Source: Plumapathes pennacea (Eukaryota; Cnidaria; Anthozoa; Antipatharia; Myriopathidae). From it: 64,000 nt of DNA. The position numbers were made by a program, and so were the translations under genes. The notes beneath the pieces were generated by a model. The model was given only the letters and a program-made list of their open reading frames with translations, had not been told where the DNA came from and made no database searches. Positions 11,746 through 23,000 of the stretch are shown in pieces. The number at the start of each line of letters is the position of its first letter. The stretch's first letter is position 1. The DNA lies in contig OZ038472.1 in the NCBI GenBank assembly GCA_964036295.1, positions 11,404,068 through 11,468,067 on the forward strand, written 5' to 3'.

Positions 11746-12060
11746 TTTAAGTAATTAAGATTCTGTTTATGTTATATTAATATTACACTACCAATAATTG
11801 ATAATAAACTTTATTACTGTAAACCGAGACCTCGTGACTAACACGGGGCTCGGGAATTAAAGTTCCCTGTACAGTCCGCACTGTCTGATGACGTCACGGC
11901 TGATCGGTTAATAAGGATCACGTATGAGAGATTTCACAGTACATATTACGCGTAAAAATAATAAATCTTGCTCTTAAAATCGGTCTAACAAGGGAAGAGT
12001 CCTTACTTGCCACTGCGTCGATTTAGCGAGATTCTTTACGTTCCTGAAAACTGTTTGTTT
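11746..12060 (+). other. Possible BEL/Pao 3' untranslated region or LTR remnant
   Basis: Sequence directly after the pol stop, AT-rich then containing accgagacctcgtgactaac and tgatgacgtcacgg (a CRE-like palindrome). No second LTR copy lies in the window, so the boundaries and the LTR status cannot be shown. Confidence 0.3.
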
Positions 12061-12510
12061 GAACCGTCAGCTAAAGTTTCTTAACGGCGTCCAGTTTTCA
12101 CACATCGATCAACAAAAATGTTTCCTCGTGCTTTAATAGACGCAACAAGCAGCCGCTTATAGATTACTCTGGTGAATTTTTACCCGGGGGTGGACGTGCC
12201 GGTATTTACATAAGTATTTTAGTCTAAACTTCGGTATCAATTTTGTTTGGACTGAAATGGGGACACAGGTCTGAAATAAGGTTTGGGTAAAATCGAACAG
12301 TTTTGTCTGAAACAAGGTCGGGCTTTTGAACCGTGCGTCACACTCCCACCCAGATTTCTCAGGAGTACCCCTCCTCCCCCGGTATGTTTCCGTCCATGCT
12401 CAACATCCCAGTCTCCCACCGTCAAAATAGTTCCAAGCCCCTATTCCCTAATATGGCATTTCCGCATTCATCATTTCCGGAAAGCTTGGTCGTCGCCATG
12501 TTGTGCATGC
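12061..12510 (+). repeat. Dispersed repeat copy leading into the NLR1 promoter
   Basis: Shares an ordered set of matches with about 18545-18965 and 43625-44010: ccagttttcacacatcgat, gcagtcgcttatagatta, tatcaattttgtttggac, cacactcccaccca and ggagtacccctcc. The last part (about 12460-12510, with atttccggaaagc and gtcgccatgttgtg) is shared only with the NLR2 block and looks like promoter: ETS-like TTCCGGAA and a YY1-like GCCATGTT. Confidence 0.6.
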
Positions 12511-12519
12511 GGGGAGGCG

Positions 12520-12932
12520 GGTGCGCGCGCTTCGCAATCCCTCAAAACGAGTTGACGTCAGCGGGTTTTTCCGAACATTGAAACCCGAGTGCGAACAATG
12601 CATCGGAATGGTTTTCGTATCGAGAGAGGAAATATGCAATATAAAGCACAAAGAACGTTCAAATTGCGTTTATCGTACATGCTAACTTTTCTCCCAACTC
12701 ACGAAATAACATTTCAGAGCAAAATTATGAATAATTACTTCGGAACTCAGCCGGCCTCCTTTTCACGGATGGCTGATCATAGTTTCTCGCTCGCAGACGC
12801 TCGTCGCAATCCCTCAAAACGTGGCGAGACAAAGCAGAAAAGTTAATCAATCTGATCAGTCTCCGGTCGTGAACGGGTGAATGTTTTACGGCCTGATGAT
12901 CTTTAGAATTATCAAGATGATGTAGGCATTCA
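12520..12932 (+). repeat. Left terminal inverted repeat of the Mutator-like element
   Basis: Pairs with 13962-14375 over about 410 bases with only a few differences, for example gcagaaaagttaatc against gcagaaattgttaaatc. A shorter third copy of an internal piece (atcagccatccgtgaaaagga) lies at about 13898-13920. Confidence 0.85.
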
Positions 12933-13052
12933 GACCGCATTTGCTGAACTGCATCAAAGATGAACATTTCCAGCCGTTCCCACTTGCCAAAAACCAGCCT
13001 GATGTACAGCACTCAGAAAGTCTGTCCATGGCTGCTATTACTTGGGCTCACA

Positions 13053-13080
13053 CTTTCTTTTTTTTTTTTTTTTTTTTTTT
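13053..13080 (+). repeat. Poly(T) tract within the Mutator-like element
   Basis: About 28 consecutive T residues in the element interior, read as phenylalanines in an otherwise unrecognised frame. Confidence 0.9.
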
Positions 13081-13400
13081 GGTAGATCAAGGGGTAATGC
13101 CCGCTACCACCGTGACCTTTGTGCCCTATTCTGTGGCTTCAGCTTACCAGCACATTGTGCAGTATTCTGATTATGTAAATTAAGTCACATCCCACAAGCC
13201 TTACGATTTTGCACACAAAGTGGCTCTCATCTGCGAGTGCAGGATGCCGTGGAAAGAGTGACGCTAAGAATCCCGAACTTTGGTGTGCAGAGTGTGGCGG
13301 CTGTAAAGAATGGTTTCACAAGAAATGTGTACAAAACATGTCCAGATCAATTATCAAGAGAATCCAACATGTTTTGGTAGTTCCGGAAATGTGCATCGCC
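13081..13400 (+). pseudogene. Degenerate PHD-finger (ULP1-PHD type) fragment carried by the transposon
   Basis: The frame from 13209 contains SDAKNPELWCAECGGCKEWF followed by HKKCV. This is the second half of a PHD zinc finger, with CxxC, WFH and C spacing as in YxxCDxCxxWFHxxC. The expected first Cys pair (CECR) sits just upstream in a different frame, so one frameshift breaks the finger. Further upstream a stretch resembles the inter-domain linker seen in transposon-borne ULP1-like protease plus PHD proteins, but no protease catalytic residues are visible. Presumed remnant of cargo from an autonomous relative. Confidence 0.5.
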
Positions 13401-13961
13401 AGGCAGTGTGTGAGGGGTGCTATTCATAAACCAAAATGTTGCGAACTGCCGCTATTTCAGTTCAAAATTGTGGTTTTTATATGGGAGTCACGACAGGTTT
13501 TGGAAAAATCCCGTTTTTGCCCGTCCACACTATAAAATTGCGTTTACAAAATCTCCACTTTGGAGAGCGTTTCAAAAGTTGCGTGTTCATAAGGTCAAAG
13601 CGAATAATAAAAAAAAAACTTGTTTTGTTATTCCCCTCGGAATGAGCGTTTCTCTTTTAATTTTCACATTTCGCGGCTCCACATTCTTGTTTTTACTCGC
13701 TAAGGTGCATTTGTTTATGTTCCCTGCATTGCATCAGAAGCGCTTATTCACCTTGAAGCATGCAAACTTTGTTGTTGTCGCTGTACTCGCGAATAATCGC
13801 CTCCGCTGCCTTTAACACGAAGCCAGATCTTTCCGATAATTTCACTTCGAAATAAGAACGGTGTGCCAGCCTTTTGACGGATTTCGATCGACATAATCAG
13901 CCATCCGTGAAAAGGATGCTTTCCAATTTTCAGCTGCAGTTCAAATTTACACGAGAAAACT

Positions 13962-14375
13962 GAATGCCGACATCATCTTGATAATTCTAAAGATCATCAG
14001 GCCATAAAACATTCACCCGTTCACGACCGGAGACTGATCAGATTGATTTAACAATTTCTGCTTTGTCTCGCCACGTTTTGAGGGATTGCGACGAGCGTCT
14101 GCGAGCGAGAAACTATGATCAGCCATCCGTGAAAAGGAGGCCGGCTGAGTTCCGAAGTAATTATTCATAATTTTGCTCTGAAATGTTATTTCGTGAGTTG
14201 GGAGAAAAGTTAGCATGTACGATAAACGCAATTTGAACGTTCTTTGTGCTTTATATTGCATATTTTCTCTCTCGATACGAAAACCATTCCGATGCATTGT
14301 TCGCACTCGGGTTTCAATGTTCGGAAAAACCCGCTGACGTCAACTCGTTTTGAGGGATTGCGAAGCGCGCGCACC
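13962..14375 (-). repeat. Right terminal inverted repeat of the Mutator-like element
   Basis: Inverted counterpart of 12520-12932, ending GCGAAGCGCGCGCACC directly before the second GGGGAGGCG duplication. Confidence 0.85.
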
Positions 14376-14384
14376 GGGGAGGCG

Positions 14385-14433
14385 TTGCTCGAGATTTCCT
14401 CTTTTTGTGTGCCTTCTATGGTCTGTTAGTCTG
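14385..14433 (+). promoter_or_regulatory. Putative leader exon end and 5' splice site of NLR1
   Basis: ttgctcgagatttcctc... runs to tctgag followed by gtgagaaac, matching in NLR2 tctgag followed by gtaagaaac (about 44070). Together with the ETS/YY1-like motifs at 12470-12505, this looks like a first non-coding exon with a conserved donor. The Mutator-like element separates the motifs from this segment in copy 1 only. No transcript evidence. Confidence 0.35.
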
Positions 14434-14910
14434 AGGTGAGAAACTTATCAACATAACTTTGTTAATTTTGTGCTGTTTTAAGGGATTTTGAGCCGGAAGT
14501 TTACAGCGGTGTACCGTAGCGTTTACACAGAGATTGAAAACATACCCATCGTGAGATCTCGATCTCGATCTCGATCGATCGAAGTTTCTTTGTGGAACAC
14601 TGGTATTGAATCCGTTTTGTGTGCCTATTGCGTGAGGCTGGTGTGGTTTTCGGTCTAGTTTGTCATAACGGGCTCGTTCACGGGCGTTCGACTCTAATGA
14701 TTAGAACAATTTCAACATTCTCGCTCGAAGGCCGTCGAGCGAAGCGACGCGAGCTGAAATTATTTGATGGCTATTGAGGGCAGGTGCCTCAGGTTTGAAA
14801 ACCTAATTGCTGCGAAAAGCTAAGTCGCTGCGAAACGCAGTTTATGGGTAGGAAATTAAGTGATTTTAGTTTTACACTACTACTATAAATCTCTCCTAAT
14901 TTCCGTGATT
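14434..14910 (+). other. NLR1 upstream intron, first part, duplicated in NLR2
   Basis: Over 95% identical by eye to about 44077-44529. It includes a short (gatctc)n run (about 14550-14580; one unit shorter in copy 2) and a self-complementary tract around gaaggccgtcgagcg. No coding region seen. Confidence 0.6.
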
Positions 14911-15401
14911 ATGCACCTATCAATGTTAAGCCCAAGGGGGGAGGGAGTTTACGGGCAAGGGGTGGGGATTTGACTTTTTGAGAAAATTGTTTTGATCAAA
15001 TTCCCCACTCTGGGGATAGAAATATGGGTCAAATCAGATCAAATTCCCCCACCCACGGGACGACTTCAAGTGAACTTTCTTACACTGTATAAATGCAATT
15101 GAGTAAGGAAAACGGATGAACAGCAAGACAGAGAATAATACCAACTCAAAGCAAAACTCAAAATCATTTAATGACCCATGCACTCCACTATTATTATTAA
15201 ATTGAGTGCTAACATTAGCGCTTACCTAGCACTTCCAAGATGGCTGCCGGGGAATGGCACGAGTTTAGGCCCAAGTCCTCTACACGAAAAATCCAAACAT
15301 CCTCACCCTGGGGCCAAGAATCAAGGTCAAATTCCTGGAGGTGGGGGCCACAAGAGCAATCAAATCCCCCACATCTGCCCGCATCCCCCCCCCCCCCCCC
15401 C
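14911..15401. mobile_element. MITE copy with its right end lost
   Basis: The left end atgcacctatcaatgttaag matches the complete copy at 44530-45051. In this copy the right inverted repeat (ccttgggcttaacattgatg in copy 2) has been replaced by a run of 18 C residues (about 15384-15401). The interior carries repeated 'aaattccccca' and G/C-rich tracts. Just inside, ccaagatggctgccgg is a YY1-like motif. Confidence 0.6.
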
Positions 15402-18400
15402 AGTGAACAGTGCTCAAAATTAGCAGTCATCTGGGATGACCAAAAGTTTACCTGGACGTCTGGTTTTCTGCCAAATTGATAGTCTGGTCATCCAGGAGAA
15501 AACCCACCGGGCAAACTAATTTGAATTTGAAAACTAAATGTTTTTGATTCAAAATGTCAGAGCTGTTTTCGCATGACTGTTGAAAGTAATATTGTATGGT
15601 TACTTTGTTTTTGCATTTGCCTCGCTTTGCAATTGGTCCTGAAGGGATCATTGTGCCAACAAGATTGTCTTAGGGCGTGATGAAAATATATTTGCCAACT
15701 AGCCCAAAGGCAAGTTCTAATTGTGACTTGCTAGCCCAGATAGTTTGATTGGAGCAAATTTGGCTTGTCCTTTGGTTCTGTTCCTCTGATCCTCTGATCC
15801 CCTGTTAGTCATGTCCTCTGTTCCTCTCAGATTCTATATTGTTTTGTTCTTAACATATTCATTCACTTTTACAGAACAATTTTATATTGAACACATTTGT
15901 GATTGCAATATATTCATGACTCTCATAGAACAATTTAATATTGAACACATTTGTGATTGCAATATATTCATGACTCTTATAGAACAATTTAATATTAATT
16001 TTAACACACTTGAGATTCTGCTACATAAAGGACCAACCATAAATTGTCAGGAAAATCTGCCAACCTGACAGGAAAGGCTAGTAGCTCTGAGCTAGCGGAC
16101 ACAGCTTTTGCTGCATTCTGTATCTGAGGGCCAAATATGGAAAGAAGTGCCATATATACTCTATTTTTTATCTACAAATTTAGTGTTCAAAATGCATGAA
16201 CCTGAAACTTTGTCTGCTGTACATGTTTTTTTATACTTTCTTGATTTCTGGCACTCAAATATTTAAGCCTGAGATGAAGAATTTTCAGTCATGTGTTAAA
16301 TTTTGGGTCATGTGACCTTGAGCTGCAAAAGGCCAGGGAAGCAGCGCCTGTCAATCAGAAACAATTAAAACAATAATATCCAGCTCACTACATTACATCA
16401 GACATTGAGGAGAGTAGGTCAAACACTCATGTTTGAGATACAGTGATATTATACAGCAATTACTGCTTGGTTTGTGCTTTGGCTTGTTGATCTAATGTAC
16501 AGCCATGCCAACTCTCCATTTCATCCAGTTACAGTCGAACCTGTAAAGTGCTTGTGTCTAGATTGTCAAATTTCATTCAACACATGCTTGGCATTTGTCT
16601 TGTTTCATTCAACGTCACAGTACTGTAGTTTAAATCAACTGCTCGATTCAATCACAGACTTACTGTGGACAGCTTTAGAAACGTAGCTGTCATGTTTACC
16701 TGACTCGTTGCTTGTGAGTAACAAGGTGCTGTCAACAATGGATTTTAAAATAATATTGAAGTCATTCTGTTCCCAATTTGGGCAGTATCGATATTACGGA
16801 CAGCACAACAAAATCGAGAATGCGATTGCCGAAGTAGTTTTTGTGGTGGCATTTTTAAGCGTCCCACCTTATTGCAGTTAAGACTGCGTCAGTCAGTCAG
16901 TCTGTCATGCTGTGTCAACAATTGACTTCCAAGTTTGAGCATCAGTGAATATACATGAAGAAACGAAGAGATAGGAAGACGTTTTCTGGAGTTATTTTGA
17001 TTGTTATCATTGTATTTCTGAATTGCCAGTATAGATCTGTTGCACTTCAGAACCATTATCACAAATGTTTTGGTAAATTCTCGATTGTTTGACAAGCGTA
17101 AGTCAAAGTTGAAAGACCCATGATCAGTGACCACTGACAGCCCGGAGCGACTTCAGCTTGTGAAAATATTTCTATTGTTTGATTATATTTGCTTTGCTTT
17201 GCTTTGCATAATTTTCGCCAGCAACAAAAATACTGTACAGAACTGGAAGAAGAAGAATTTAAATAGAATTTAAATGTCAACAGAATGTCAACAATATTAG
17301 TGTTTCAGATTTAACTTAAACTTATTCAACTTGAAACTCAGCCAAAATAAGAAAGGTGTGTTTTCTTTAAGCAGTCATATTTAGTTTGGATGCAGCCCAG
17401 GCTGAAGTATCATGGCCTCTGATGAATATGTAGATCTTGAAGATAAAAAGCATTGCATGACATGAGTAATGAATTAGTCATGGATAGACTATTGGCTGCA
17501 CATACAAAAACTATTTGCCAGAGCTTGGTTGTTTTCAGCATCTCCTTTTGATGGTGAAGAATACTTGGGGTGACTCTGGCACTGTTCTGCATACTGGTAG
17601 CATTCAATTTTGATTTTTCTTTCTGTGTTATATTACAAGTATAGGAAATTTATGTATAGGCCAGTATTAATTGGTGTAAGTTTTTATTCACTTGTATCTA
17701 TGTTATGGTTTAAAAGTGCAGTTAGTGAAGCTGACACTTATCTTGTATGCAAAGAAAACAGTGAAAAGATTACTGCTGATATGTAGAAGAAGTCATTTCT
17801 AGCTGGCGAATCCCACAAAGTAGTACATAGGGAGGTTTTTCATCTGGGAAGGGAATTCCAACAGTTTTTGCCTCCTGAACCTGTTTACTTTTTACAGGTC
17901 TTTCACCACATGGCCCCATTAGTGTGTTGAGAGCTAAACAAATATACCATGTGTAAAAGCAGTAATTTATAAATAGCAACATAAACAACTTTTCAGTCAA
18001 AAAATTTCCTTCACGCTCAATATTGTTTTATTTCACTTAAAACCCTTGGATTATAGCTACAGCATACTGGAACAGTTGCTTGTCAAATTGCTTGGAGGGA
18101 ACTTGTGGTAAAAACTTGAGACACTGGCAGGTCATAGCTATCAGATATGAAGGTGGACGGACTTTTTCCTCTAGCCCTCTTCCCCCAAAACTGGAGTAAA
18201 AATCAAACTTGATAGAACTTTATTGAAACTTTAAACTGAGTTTGACAGGAAATTCCCTTCAGTAGCAGACACTTGCTAAGAAGGTGAGGATCCTGGGGGG
18301 GACGGGGGGAGAGTACCTGACATTTTAACACTACTACGTAAAAAGTGTCAGTCATTATTTTATTGTACTTGGTTGATCAGATCAATATTGAGATGATAAT

Positions 18401-18544
18401 TTGATATGAAGCGTTCCAAAAATCATTTTTTGTCGTTAGTGAACATGTTTCCATGACAAATCAAGTGCAAGAGACTGGAAAAGGTTCCATCTTGATTTGC
18501 TTGTGAACCGGTCTTTTGTGCTTTTGCTCACAGTATTCGTGTGA
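15402..18544 (+). other. NLR1 intron with local repeats
   Basis: About 15402-16720 is colinear with copy 2 (45055-47560) except for insertions there. A 52-bp tandem duplication (gaacacatttgtgattgcaatatattcatgactc) lies at about 15887-15990. From about 16750 the sequence is absent from copy 2. No exon is recognised here. Confidence 0.5.
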
Positions 18545-18965
18545 ACTAGCCTTAACACCAGCTAAAATTTCTCAACGTCATCCAGTTTTCACACATCGAT
18601 GTCAACAAAAATTGTCCTTGTGCTTTTATAGACGCAAGAAGCAGTCGCTTATAGATGACTGTGATGAATTTTCACCCAGGGTTGGGGGAGTATTCCCATA
18701 AACATTTTGGGTATCAATTTTGTTTGGCCTTGAATAGGGTCGCAAATTAGAGCACTTTGTCTTAGACAGGTAGCAAAATTTACATCTTTAGTCTTGAATA
18801 GGGTCAGGGTTTTATAGAGTCAGCTAGCCTGCGAACAGGCCCTCTTAGCTCGGAATGATCCCCCTCCCCTAAGTCCCATTCCGAGCTAAGAAAGCCTGTT
18901 CGCAGGCTAAGATCAAGAGTCAATAGGAATTTGGGTAGGAAGTTTCCACCCTGGGAGGCACTCCC
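18545..18965 (+). repeat. Dispersed repeat copy (family of 12.1 and 43.6 kb)
   Basis: Starts ccagctaaaatttctcaacg and contains the shared ttttcacacatcgatg, gcagtcgcttatagatg and tatcaattttgtttgg segments; interrupted by the foldback element at 18828-18909. Confidence 0.6.
18828..18909. mobile_element. Perfect foldback MITE
   Basis: agcctgcgaacaggc and tcttagctcggaatg on the left are matched by cattccgagctaaga and gcctgttcgcaggct on the right, leaving a short C-rich loop. Nested within the 18545-18965 repeat. Confidence 0.75.
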
Positions 18966-19452
18966 TTAAATTAAGGATGGGGGTGTGCCACTGAGTCCCT
19001 GTGACTCTGACCCTGTTCCAGAGTAAAGAAAGGCAATTTTGCAACCGTGTTCAAGACAAACTGGTGAAAATAGATACCCTGTTCCAGACTATAGGCGACT
19101 CCACAAATCGGAAATGGCGTGCTTGAATAAACATGTGGCATTGTGTGATTTAAAGCAACAGTTCAGAGCTGTTTTGCAGTGACAGACTCGACTATAAATC
19201 ATCAAGGATTCTGGCAACCATTTGGTTGTGTTGTAGAAGTCACCTGTCAAAACTGCCCCCTCCCAGATGCCTGGGTTTTTACAAGGACCACAATAGCATT
19301 CTACTCAGTGACAAATATACATGCAGGTTTTTCTTACCTAGTTTGTGAGTAATAAAATTAATGTCAAACATCTCATAGAAACATGCAACTTTGAGATCTG
19401 CAAACATGAGTAAGTATGGACATCTGACACTTTTCTATTTTGTTCTCCAGTC

Positions 19453-20077
19453 ATGGCAGCATCAAGAAGTGCACATCAAGGTGAGCCTTTTCACCGCACA
19501 AAAATCAAGAAAAGAAATGAATCCATCTATGCAGTCAGAGAAGATACTACTGGTAAGAGGATAGGAACAGCATGTGCCGTGAAGAAAATAAAAGAGACTA
19601 CAAAGGAATATTGCCTTTTGTCGTGGAACAAAATTGGACAAAATGGTGCACAGCAAATGATCGCAGACCGCTATTCACACAAGTTTTCTAAACACAATGT
19701 AAAGCATAGTGTAAAGATTGCTAAGCCTGCAGAAGAAGATGGCCTTTCTTACTTCCAGCTGAACTGTAGGCCAGACAACTGCTTAAATTTAGTTGAGCAC
19801 AATTTATCTCAACAAGAACTGAAAGCTGTTAAAGCAGGCTTTTCAGTGTACACTTTCATGGAGAGAGGTGTGATACAGCTGGACTTTAAACTGAACTGTG
19901 GTAAATATGAGCTGATTAAGATTCAGCCAGAGCAGAGTGGATTTGATGAGAGGTTTGCCATTGGAGCACCAATCATTATTGAGCAGGGCCGGGGAAGAAA
20001 GGACACAGTCATTGGTGTTCTTGGAATGTCCACCAGTGGAAATCTAATTCCTATTTTTCACAGAGATGCTGGTGTGG
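19453..20077 (+). other. PA-clan (trypsin-fold) pseudoprotease exon of NLR1
   Basis: The N-terminal strand ESIYAVRED and GKRIGTACAVKKI match the 'sI..V...GTGf.V' opening of HtrA/trypsin-like domains. The position of the catalytic-His motif (LTaaHVv) reads CLLSWNKI, and that of the nucleophile (GxSGaP) reads FAIGAPIII, so neither His nor Ser is present. The closing DTVIGVLGMSTSGNLIPIF fits the strand after the nucleophile. The whole domain lies on one exon ending in phase 1, which makes it easy to gain or lose. It is absent from NLR2. The fold call rests on motif pattern alone. Confidence 0.6.
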
Positions 20078-23000
20078 GTAAGTAGAGCTGCAGTGGAATT
20101 ATCACATCATTCTTAGTCTATGTTAAGTCATAATAATGTAATATGTAATGTATCATGTGTAATATGTACAGTTAACCTCATCGCCAAGGAGGCCGGAAAA
20201 GAGCATTACACACAAATAAACAACAAAAGGATGCTATGTAATGTGGCTAAATGTTACAGTACTTAGTTAGGCAAAGTTAGCATCAAGACTTGCTGGTTAG
20301 CAGTCGCTCCCTGCAGCCAGGGGTGACCCGTGGCTTTCTGGGGCTTATCATGGGGCTTAACAGTCACTTCTTGCAGCATATGGTTGCATTCAATGTTGCT
20401 AGCTCGATTGTAGCAGGACCAATTTTGCACCTAACACCAATCCCCCTTGATAAGTTAGATAGGTTTAGATCTCCACTGATTATCAGTCCGACAGGTGCCT
20501 GGTGGTGGGAAGGGTTGCCATGGATACCTGCTTGGGCTCTCAGATACTGTGCTTAGCAACTCCCTCACCGGGCACCTACCAGCAGATGTCCCAGTGAACA
20601 AAACCCAAGAAACAATCATAGTTGTATGTATTTCCATTGGCAAGCATTCTGCTGGAATCATTGAAAATTAGTTTGAAAAGGGTGAACATAAAGCATAAAT
20701 CCCGTTGGACTAAAAAATGAGTGAAGATTGAAATTGTTTGATCATTTAGCTTAGGGCAAAGGAGGAAATCTTAATGAGAAGGAGTAAACAGAATTTTGAA
20801 AATATAGCCCTGAAGGCCTCAACCCTAAGGATTCCCTACATTACATCTTGTGTGTTTCTGTGGCACTTAAACTGTGTGACAGAGTACAGTATGTTTACTT
20901 CTGTGGCATCCTTTCTACTGTCACCATAATTAACATATTGATTTTCCCTTAGATTTTGAAGAAGAAAGGCCTGTTGAGAATGTCAGGGAACAATCTGGTA
21001 AGGTGGAAGAAGAACTTTGTTATTCATGCATCAGGATTTTCCTTGTGATAGAGAAATGTGGCATGATTGTTTGATAATAATATCTCACTGTTTATGTGCC
21101 ATAATTTGTTTGATAATAATATCTCACCATTTATTGAGTAAAGATGAATTAATTATCTCTCTAAGCTTCATGTTCCAAGCACTCAAACATCGGCATTTTT
21201 CCAAGAATTGTATTTTTCTGCCAGAATATTGTCTCATCTAAACACGCGGGAAGTTGGGAGAATGTAAGAGTGGCATAGGGAAACCACAAGGCCGTGGTTT
21301 CCTGCTACTCGAGAATGCAAGAGGGTATCATTTTCAGGGTCCTCTTTCTTAAACAGGTATCAAATTTTATATTTTTGTGTCTTAAACAGGGTTATTTGGA
21401 GTCTGAAGATCCTCTCTTCCTCCCCTTCCCTTGACCACATTTTTTGCACTCATAATTTTTTCGCGCAATTTCTTCATATGTTCCAGTGGAAATGCGTGCA
21501 ATGCAGTCTTGAACAGGGTATTAAATTAGAGCACTTTGCCTGTCACCATGTAATGGGGGCTCAGCATAATTGAAATGAATCACTGCTTCTGGAGTGATAT
21601 TTCCAACATGGTGACAGGTCATGATCAAGCCTTTAGATATTCTGAAACCAGTTCCCTTGACATGATCACCACCAAGATGAATCTTACCAACAGAATGTTG
21701 CACTGCACTGCCACCAGGCAAGAATGTACTGCCCGCCAAGTGAGGTTTCTTGTTGATGTAGTTTTCTTCATTACTTTGACATTCCTTTTGCTTGGGATTT
21801 GGAGCTGGAAAGGAAAGGATTTTTTCCTCGTCAAATGTAAATCTTGGTAGTATACCCAGGTTGGGGAGTTCTACTGACTCTATAAAACCCTGACCCTACT
21901 CAAGACACAAAAACATAAATTTTGCTAACCTGTCTTTTTTAGTTTGAAGTGACAAATTTATGGAATCATGTTTTTTAGGAAATCACCACTTGCATTACAG
22001 GTAGTACATTTTCTGTAAAGTCTCTGTTTTGGCAGTCCAGTGGTTAAGACATGTCAATGGTTTCTAGTGTGTAACATGCCTTTTGCTTACTTGTACTTTG
22101 CTATGTTCAGTTTCAGCAAGCCCTGCCTCTTCTATTCCATCACACTCCCCAGAAGTAGCAGGATTTAATTCCAAGGAAAGGAGCCCTTCATCAGGTATAT
22201 AAGTGAGAAGTGTTAGGTTCTGCATTAAAAGGCTGTGTGAAGGGAAGCTTTTTGTGACTTGCTTTCTTGCATTTACTGTAGTGTTGCTTATCAGTAATAA
22301 GCAGGCAGATTTGGAAATTACTTATAAAGATAGATTTGTTTTTATTTTCCATATTTGAGGTTAGGTGTCCAAAGAATCTTGCAGCTGATTGTCAGATGTT
22401 GATGCTCTGGCTGCTTTTATACCAGAGTGGCGAATGGTAAAATCCGAGACTTCTCAGGATGCAGAGACCCTTGTTTAAAAAATCAGAGACTGAGTCTTGA
22501 ACGACTTTAGAAAATCCAGAAAGAAACAACGGAAAAGAAACACACAAAGGCAAAACTTTGTGACTCATTACTAAGGCTTCAGAGATTTTGAGGTCGGGTC
22601 CAAAGTTCTGACCCATGATTTTCTAGGCACCATTTGCCACCCCATTAATTTTAATATAGTTATTATATTGAAGGCTTGAAATAAAGAAATATGTTGCCCC
22701 AAATAGTTAATTTTTGTCATTTTTCACTCTAGTCTTCAAAAGTTCAAGCTGTTTAGTAACCTTAGTGTGATTTACAATTTGTATTTGTTCCATAAATTCC
22801 TGACCTCCCTCAGTCCTCCACCCCCTCCCCACCCAAATTGTGCAAAAACCAGCACAAAAAATAAATGAAGTATACATAAATTATACAAGTTTTTGTTAGT
22901 GCCATGTGTCACTTGTGGGCCACTGTAAGACTGTGATCTCAAACTCATGTCAATCTCCCACAGATTTCCCACATCATTCACTTGCTCTGCTTCAAACTCT

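Larger units (their letters stand above)
12520..14375. mobile_element. Mutator-like DNA transposon with ~410-bp inverted ends
   Basis: A 1,856-bp insertion flanked by a perfect 9-bp duplication GGGGAGGCG (12511-12519 and 14376-14384). The equivalent place in NLR copy 2 (about 44013) has one copy of that 9-mer and no insert, so the boundaries are exact. The ends are near-identical inverted repeats of about 413 bp (12520-12932 and 13962-14375) starting GGTGCGCGCGCTTCGC. A 9-bp duplication with long inverted repeats is the signature of Mutator-like elements; that superfamily call is inference, since no transposase remains. The interior carries a T28 tract and a degenerate PHD-finger segment. The element lies between the ETS/YY1-like promoter motifs and the rest of the NLR1 leader. 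Confidence 0.82.
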
